In this document: positions 16,479-20,529 of the stretch, piece after piece | Layout: each line of letters begins with the position of its first letter | How positions within the stretch are numbered: position 1 is the first letter of the stretch | Source: Rhodospirillaceae bacterium | GTDB taxonomy: Bacteria; Pseudomonadota; Alphaproteobacteria; UBA828 | Length of the DNA stretch: 20,529 nucleotides | Direction: 5' to 3' | Assembly (NCBI GenBank): GCA_028819955.1 | Contig: JAPPKP010000284.1 | Span: 1 to 20,529 of the forward strand | Program-made: the position numbers and the translations under genes | The notes under the pieces: model-generated | The model's input: only the letters and a program-made list of their open reading frames with translations | Told to the model about the DNA's origin: nothing | Database searches by the model: none

Positions 16479-18624
16479 CGGTGACCGCTGTGCCGTCTGC
16501 CCGGTCTGTAAGGGCCATCTGGAACATGTCGATGTTCTTGTGCAGATACCTATGCTCCAGGTCCTTCCAGGTCTTCTGGTCCTGGGTGAGGACGACTGTC
16601 TGGATGCCGGCGCTGATCAGTTCCTCCAGGACGTCAGTCTTGAAATAGGCCCGGTAGTCCTCGTCGCTCGCGAGGATCGGATCATCGAGCACCATGAAGC
16701 CGGCATCCTCGTGCAGGGCGCGGGCGATGAAAAGCGCAAGGCCCAGACAGTGAAGCTGGGACTGGCTGAACACGGCAATGACATCGCGCAACTTCGGGGC
16801 ACTTCGATCGGCGTCAAGCGACAGGCCAGCCTTGAAATCCACGGTACGCCGCGCGCCCTTGCGGGGTCTGACAGCGGAGAAGAAGGTCGGCTCGTCGGGG
16901 CGGAGCAGGTCCCACCAGTGCTGGATGCTGCTGCTCAGATCCACGAACTTGTCATCCAGAACCTTCTCGTTGCCTTTGTCGATCTGGCGTACCGCCGCGT
17001 TCATTTCGCTCTGCAGAGCAAGCCGGGCCTGGCGTTCGATCAGGCTCGCGCGAAGCGCGCCCTGATCGCCGGCGAGATCGATGAGATCTTGCCAGCCGCC
17101 GGTGTCGCTGGCGGCGTCAATGACGGCCGTGAGCTGTTCCAGGAGGGCGGTTTCCGCGTCGGCGTAGAGCTTCAGCAGTTCGGAGAAACCTCGGTAAGCG
17201 GTGGCGGCCTCGCGGAAGCGGGCCCTCAAGGGTTGCGGATCATGCAGGGTGTTCGGTTTCTCCGCATAGCCGTCGACTTCGGCCGTTAGAGCTTTGGCGG
17301 TGGCGTCAAGGGTCGCCCTCGCGCGGGCGAGGTTGCGCAACGCCTTCAGCCAAGGATCGATGACGGCGGTGGCATCCGCTCTCAGCAAGGTTCGGATGCG
17401 CTCCACGCGGAAACCCTCCTGGCGGCGCTTGCTTGAGTTCATTGCGAGGAAGCGGGGGGAGGCGGAAGCGGCTGCCCGATCGAACCCGCGCGCGGACACT
17501 GCCAGGCCGCGCAAAGTGTCAATCGCAGCCGTTTCAGCGACCTGAAAATCCTCGGTCTCCTGCGCGCGTGTGCGGATAAGGGCGATGCGCTCCGGCGTCA
17601 GGCTACCCTCGGTGCCGCACAGCAGGCAGTCGATGGGCTGCGTCGCGGCATCGACGGCTGGGATGGCCAAGGCCTCCCTGAACAGCGCGGTCAGACGGCG
17701 TGTCTCTTCCTCGACCGCTTCGCGTTCGGCCAGGTAGGAATCGAGCTTGCCCCATTCGCCCTGGGCCGGTTCGGTCCAGTCGGCGAGCGGTCTCCTATCG
17801 AATCCGTCAACAGGGAAGGTCTTGGCCCGCCGCGCCAGCAGCAATGCTTCGAGCGCGGCCAGGCGGTCGGCGGGCGTCGTTGGCAATGGGTGCCCGGCCA
17901 CGGTCAGGATGGCTGCGATCGCCTTATCGATGGCTTCGGCAATATCGGCGGGCACCGGGACAGCCGTCCTGAGAGGCGCCAGGAGTGGCCCTGCGTTTTC
18001 GATGGCGGCGGCAGCAGCGAGCCTTTCCCACTGCCGGTCGTGGTCATCGGGCTTGAACTCGGTGTTGAGCACCGCCGCTGCGCTGCGCAGCTCTTCCAGG
18101 TCCGTGACCTCCAGGACCTTCTTGAAATATGTGGCGCGGTCCCCCGGCCGGGCGGAGAAGAGGTATCCGAGAGTATGTTGGGCTAGGACCGGAGCGGCGA
18201 GCGGCGGTTGTGAAAGCACGATGCCGAGGGAGGCGAGATCGCTTTCTTTCGCGTCCTCGCCGTCGATCTGCAATGCTGACTGGCAGTCATTCCGCTTGGC
18301 GTAGTCGGAGATTAGCGTCCGCCTGACCGTGCGCGTCCGGCCGTCTGTGCCGGTGATCTGCGCCTCGACATAGGTCGGCATGGCGACCGGCATATGGGCG
18401 TTGCGCAGTGAGTCGGCGAATTCATCCTGGGTGCTGGCTACGAGCTGGCGTCGGACGATCTGTCCGGTCAACAGGAACTCGAATGCCTCGGCGAGGCTGG
18501 TCTTGCCCTGGCTGTTGGGTGCCCAGATGGCGGCCAGCGACGAGCCGAAGGCGAGCGTCTGTCCCTTCTGGCCGAAAGCCCGGAAGCCCTGAATTTCAAT
18601 CTTGTTGATCTTCGGTGTCGTCAT
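15952..18624 (-). CDS. Rad50/RloC-like ABC ATPase with CxxC zinc-hook candidate
   Basis: The ORF is 890 codons, of which about the first 720 look genuine. Walker A is APNSQGKT (35-42), preceded by the family-typical IQGFRAFG. PIDCLLCGTEG carries a CxxC at 333-336 flanked by helices, like a Rad50 or RloC zinc hook. The signature helix is FSQSQLHCLGLALFIA (619-634) and Walker B is GFMVLDDPI (642-650), with the LDDP form seen in RloC, PrrC and related ATPases. At the switch position the usual His is Gln (LTQDQK, Gln681). After about residue 722 the translation turns Arg/Gly-rich and simply overlaps paralog B in another frame, so the real end is probably near 16470 or the gene is frameshifted. 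It overlaps the upstream small gene by 29 nt. Expected role: ATP-driven DNA sensing or tethering in a defence-like or maintenance system; no nuclease domain is visible. Confidence 0.75.
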   Translation of the reverse strand: MTTPKINKIEIQGFRAFGQKGQTLAFGSSLAAIWAPNSQGKTSLAEAFEFLLTGQIVRRQLVASTQDEFADSLRNAHMPVAMPTYVEAQITGTDGRTRTVRRTLISDYAKRNDCQSALQIDGEDAKESDLASLGIVLSQPPLAAPVLAQHTLGYLFSARPGDRATYFKKVLEVTDLEELRSAAAVLNTEFKPDDHDRQWERLAAAAAIENAGPLLAPLRTAVPVPADIAEAIDKAIAAILTVAGHPLPTTPADRLAALEALLLARRAKTFPVDGFDRRPLADWTEPAQGEWGKLDSYLAEREAVEEETRRLTALFREALAIPAVDAATQPIDCLLCGTEGSLTPERIALIRTRAQETEDFQVAETAAIDTLRGLAVSARGFDRAAASASPRFLAMNSSKRRQEGFRVERIRTLLRADATAVIDPWLKALRNLARARATLDATAKALTAEVDGYAEKPNTLHDPQPLRARFREAATAYRGFSELLKLYADAETALLEQLTAVIDAASDTGGWQDLIDLAGDQGALRASLIERQARLALQSEMNAAVRQIDKGNEKVLDDKFVDLSSSIQHWWDLLRPDEPTFFSAVRPRKGARRTVDFKAGLSLDADRSAPKLRDVIAVFSQSQLHCLGLALFIARALHEDAGFMVLDDPILASDEDYRAYFKTDVLEELISAGIQTVVLTQDQKTWKDLEHRYLHKNIDMFQMALTDRADGTAVTGDKPYRELADPGDGLSLQLAIDRRRVRRARDRRRRVRREPPNGGRADHGHGRPGAALHGRADHRCGIPVRDRGVPSHHRNQRLRAGVWGNRRSCLHDEVELGCIAATVRRRADPEVDAQGRGLWGTGRDRAGDCRSRCAGARPQPGPGGAGHSGRWGALRCFRPREPAGGMLSAH

Positions 18625-18862
18625 GGCTTTGCTTCAGTTCATCGAGACGGGTTGCGACGACCTTCGCGACGGCATCGGTGGGTGTTGCCTCGCCCGGGGC
18701 CGCGTAGGCGGCCACGAGTTTCGCGGTGAGGCTGTCCTCGGGCAGATGCGCGATCAGTCGGTCGAAGTTGGTCTGCGGCGCGGCGGGTTCTCCGCTATTC
18801 GTCGCGTTCGACGGATTTTCGTCATCGTTTTGAGCGCTCGGCTTCTTGTTTTCTGTGCTCAT
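18596..18862 (-). CDS. Small acidic protein of the ATPase operon, unknown function
   Basis: This 88-residue protein has a disordered, polar N-terminus (about 1-28, rich in Asn, Ser, Glu), a helical middle (NFDRLIAHLPEDSLTAKLVAAY) and a charged acidic tail (HDDTEDQQD). I do not recognise a family. Its start codon overlaps the stop of the upstream gene as ATGA, and its end overlaps the ATPase start by 29 nt, so the three genes are translationally coupled. This placement suggests a subunit or adaptor for the ATPase. Its acidity complements the Arg-rich tail of the upstream protein, so the two might bind each other; that is a guess. Confidence 0.65.
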   Translation of the reverse strand: MSTENKKPSAQNDDENPSNATNSGEPAAPQTNFDRLIAHLPEDSLTAKLVAAYAAPGEATPTDAVAKVVATRLDELKQSHDDTEDQQD

Positions 18863-19446
18863 GCGGTTGCCTTTCGTGCGCGGCGCCGGCGTCGGCTCCC
18901 GACGGACCGGGGCTTCGCTTCTTCCTCGTCCGGCGGGTCGCTGAGATCGTGAGCGCCGATTTCGATCATCCGCTGGGCGAGGGAGTTGAAGAACGATTCG
19001 TTGATTTGGCCGGCTTCATAGAGTTGGCGCACGACCAAGTAAGGGTTGAAAATCAGGACGTAGCTGATCGGTCCATTCGGTCCACTCTTGATATCGATGA
19101 AGCCGAGGTCCTTGAGGGTGCGCATGCGCATCGTCCAAGTGCGGACGGCTCGCTCGCCGCTGAACCCAGAGAAATACGCCATCTCGCGGTCCTTGTTGGC
19201 GATAATGAAGGAGTCGTCGTAAGTCCGGCACCACAAGTCGAGATAGGTCGAGGAAACCGGCTTACCCTTGGAGAGGCTGTCCATGATCTTCATGAGCAGC
19301 GGCATCGGCCGCGGAACGCTGAGCCAGCCGTCCGACCGCTCGCGCGACCACAATCGAGCCTCGTCAAGTTCGGGCCAAAGCGTATCGCGCATGCGCAGCT
19401 TCTGGCGGGCGATCTTGCTGAGGCGTTTCTTGCTTTCCGTCGCCAT
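18859..19446 (-). CDS. Winged-helix-like protein, first gene of the ATPase operon
   Basis: This 195-residue protein has no recognised name. The middle part reads like a winged helix: FSGERAVRTWTMRMRTLKDL then GFIDIKSGPNGPISYVLIFN, the pattern of a recognition helix followed by a beta wing ending in an NPY motif, as in replication initiators and some regulators. The C-terminus is strongly basic (RSVGSRRRRRARKATA). The ATG at 19446 has an excellent ribosome site, AGGAGGTG (19453-19460), with 6 nt spacing; the upstream GTG at 19455 lies within that site and is rejected as start. It leads an operon with the small acidic gene and the ATPase. DNA binding is likely; whether it regulates, initiates or senses is open. 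Confidence 0.7.
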   Translation of the reverse strand: MATESKKRLSKIARQKLRMRDTLWPELDEARLWSRERSDGWLSVPRPMPLLMKIMDSLSKGKPVSSTYLDLWCRTYDDSFIIANKDREMAYFSGFSGERAVRTWTMRMRTLKDLGFIDIKSGPNGPISYVLIFNPYLVVRQLYEAGQINESFFNSLAQRMIEIGAHDLSDPPDEEEAKPRSVGSRRRRRARKATA

Positions 19447-19596
19447 GTCTTGCACCTCCTAGCGTTCGGACGAAAGATCGGGCCGAGGTGTGGACGCCCG
19501 GCCCTGCGGAACAATCTTGCCCGCACATGCGTCGCTCCGCTCCGTGCCGCGCACCGAAACAAGCCGTTTGGACCCGACATATTCGCTGCAACTGTC

Positions 19597-19611
19597 CGCT
19601 ACTGAGTAGCG
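19597..19611. promoter_or_regulatory. Palindromic operator candidate upstream of the ATPase operon
   Basis: CGCTACT-G-AGTAGCG is a perfect 15-bp inverted repeat. It lies 13 nt downstream of a perfect TATAAT on the minus strand, so a bound protein would sit just after the transcription start. One of the operon's own DNA-binding proteins is a natural candidate ligand, by inference. Confidence 0.45.
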
Positions 19612-19623
19612 TAAAGGAAAAAT

Positions 19624-19629
19624 ATTATA
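19624..19629 (-). promoter_or_regulatory. TATAAT -10 element for the ATPase operon
   Basis: The minus strand reads TATAAT exactly, inside an AT-rich block (about 19612-19710) that contrasts with the GC-rich surroundings. No good -35 hexamer is found at 16-18 nt. It would give a 5' leader of about 170 nt before the first gene. Confidence 0.4.
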
Positions 19630-19785
19630 AATCAATGACTTAATACTTCATACGGTTTCTGTCTGGAGGTTATATCATATCGATTCATTATTTGAATTAG
19701 AAAAATATGATGTCGATCCGAGATGCGAATTGGAATGCGTGGTTGGAATTAATGGCCGGAGATCAAGGGATTGCCACGGGATCAT

Positions 19786-20010
19786 TGTGTTCCCGGTGCT
19801 CCCATGGTCATGTGCTCGGCTGTGATCCCGGTGCTCCAGGGGTCGCGGGGGAGGAGACCCCTTCCTTTGAGCGCAGATTCGTCCGTCAGTTTGTCCAGGT
19901 CGACTTGGGCACGCGCGCCGTAAGGGGGTGACCCTCCTTGCATAGGGCCGATTGTCGGCTTGGGCCGCGAGGGGCTATCCGCGTGGAGGTGCGGGAACAC
20001 CGGGATCGCT
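19786..20010. repeat. 17-bp repeat, two direct copies and one diverged inverted copy
   Basis: TGTGTTCCCGGTGCTCC (19786-19802) and TGTGATCCCGGTGCTCC (19821-19837) differ at one base and start 35 bp apart. A third copy lies on the minus strand at 19994-20010, matching 14 of 17 bases with the core GATCCCGGTG. This could be a protein-binding site set. Confidence 0.5.
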
Positions 20011-20232
20011 GTCCGGAACCAGGTGCCGCTGCCGCGACGGCGTCACCCACCACAAACGAACATAGGGCGCCGGTCAGCGGCGACGGACATGACCATCTCC
20101 GGGCGTCCGCCTCTGGGGCGGGAGCTATTGGGCGCGATTGGGGCGGGTGATGCGGTTGCAGGAGGAGCGGCGCTCAGGTGGTGTCCCGCGCAGTGTCGCC
20201 GCGAGGCTAGCCAGGAGGTTTTGGTGTGCTCG

Positions 20233-20266
20233 TCTGCAATATTCACTGCGCAGTGAATATTGCAGA
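20233..20266. promoter_or_regulatory. Perfect 34-bp palindrome, operator candidate 1
   Basis: The left arm TCTGCAATATTCACTGC (20233-20249) is exactly complementary to the right arm GCAGTGAATATTGCAG plus A (20250-20266), with no loop. The centre is CTGCGCAG. Its right arm contains TTGCAG (20260-20265), which stands 17 nt before TAGAAA (20283-20288), a possible promoter for the gene at 20328. A protein bound here would cover the -35 region. Confidence 0.6.
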
Positions 20267-20295
20267 TTTCTCGAATGTATGCTAGAAAAAGTAAA

Positions 20296-20311
20296 TTTGC
20301 TGCGCAGCAAA
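20296..20311. promoter_or_regulatory. Perfect 16-bp palindrome, operator candidate 2
   Basis: TTTGCTGC-GCAGCAAA is a perfect palindrome sharing the CTGCGCAG centre with the larger palindrome; the centres are 54 bp apart, about five helical turns. It lies 16 nt before the right-end gene's start codon. Confidence 0.55.
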
Positions 20312-20327
20312 ATAGGTTTGAACGGTC

Positions 20328-20529
20328 ATGCTTGGCTCGAACGCAATGGAAGGACAGCTGCTGGATGGGCTCCTGGAAGCCCTGCGGGAGCTCCCCGAGG
20401 CGCAGGCGGAGGTCAGTGGGGTCGAACAGCCGGGCTGCCTTGATCGAGGACATGGCGCCCAGGTTGACCTCCGCGTGGGCGGGAAGGCGGTCACCCTGCT
20501 GATTGAGATGAAGAAGGAAGTATATCCCC
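20328..20529 (+). CDS. 5' part of a gene cut by the window end; possibly an AbiEi-like antitoxin/regulator
   Basis: An open frame runs from ATG 20328 to the end of the window (67 codons). ATG 20346 is an in-frame alternative and begins MEGQLLDGLLEALRELP. The later part, AQVDLRVGGKAVTLLIEMKK followed by EVYP, has the beta-beta pattern with an (I/V)E(M/V)KK motif seen at the start of proteins annotated as AbiEi-type antitoxins or related regulators, and also of PD-(D/E)XK nuclease-like folds. The assignment is from memory of family style and is weak. The two palindromes just upstream fit an autoregulated gene. The rest lies outside the window. Confidence 0.5.
   Translation, partial: MLGSNAMEGQLLDGLLEALRELPEAQAEVSGVEQPGCLDRGHGAQVDLRVGGKAVTLLIEMKKEVYP

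Larger units (their letters stand above)
19447..20327. other. Gene-poor region between the ATPase operon and the right-end gene
   Basis: No convincing gene was found in these roughly 880 nt on either strand. It contains the ATPase operon promoter and a palindrome, an AT-rich block, two direct copies and one inverted copy of a 17-bp sequence near 19786-20010, and two palindromes near the right end. Short ORFs are present in several frames but none looks like a known family. A remnant of a decayed gene between 19780 and 20230 cannot be excluded. Confidence 0.55.

Noticed and set aside
15952..18624. Calling the ATPase an RloC anticodon nuclease
   Set aside because: The ATPase and hook motifs are similar, but no C-terminal anticodon-nuclease domain is visible after the Walker B region.
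19707..19931. Plus-strand ORF of 74 codons starting MMSIRDANWNAW
   Set aside because: There is no ribosome site or family resemblance, and it runs through the 17-bp repeats; it remains only a weak possibility as a divergent small gene.
20043..20453. Minus-strand 136-codon ORF at the right end
   Set aside because: It runs antisense to the better-supported plus-strand gene and through both palindromes, with low-complexity composition.

Overview
The window is GC-rich DNA (roughly two thirds G+C by eye) from an alphaproteobacterium. The clearest taxonomic hints are an Irr-type member of the Fur family, a TRAP transporter operon, and the palindromic intergenic repeat (core GGCCGGGCTTGACCCGGCC) that is scattered through alphaproteobacterial genomes and often mis-called as short ORFs. 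No rRNA, tRNA or CRISPR array was seen.

Left part, 1-13620, looks like ordinary chromosomal metabolism. A TRAP transporter operon (3' end of the binding protein, then small and large permeases, + strand) ends at a striking G-tract tandem repeat. On the opposite strand lie an orphan molybdenum hydroxylase large subunit (CoxL/XDH type) and the biotin genes bioB and bioA, the pair having its own promoter. A serine hydrolase (class C beta-lactamase fold) is divergent from the molybdenum enzyme. An iron/oxidative-stress pair follows: irr and a rubredoxin-less rubrerythrin, with an Irr-box-like palindrome lying across the irr stop codon and next to the rubrerythrin promoter. Then come a DMSO-reductase-family molybdopterin oxidoreductase (+) and a convergent nitrile-hydratase-type amidase (-).

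Middle part, 13797-14969, holds a secreted Sel1-repeat protein with a C-terminal peptidoglycan-binding-like domain, two inverted copies of the alphaproteobacterial palindromic repeat, and a less GC-rich gap.

Right part, 14970-20529, has an accessory character. A tightly packed five-gene minus-strand operon runs from an AT-rich promoter region near 19620 to 14970: a winged-helix-like protein with an Arg-rich tail, a small acidic protein, a Rad50/RloC-like ABC ATPase with a CxxC zinc-hook candidate, and two paralogous DNA-binding proteins, each with a duplicated N-terminal module and an excisionase-type helix-turn-helix at the C-terminus. The ATPase frame fails to stop where the next gene begins and runs 527 nt into it. 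I could not assign this operon to any named defence or plasmid-maintenance system; it is the best candidate here for an undescribed system. About 880 nt of gene-poor sequence with short repeats follows. The window ends in the 5' part of a gene (20328 onward) preceded by two palindromes sharing the core CTGCGCAG, an operator-like arrangement.
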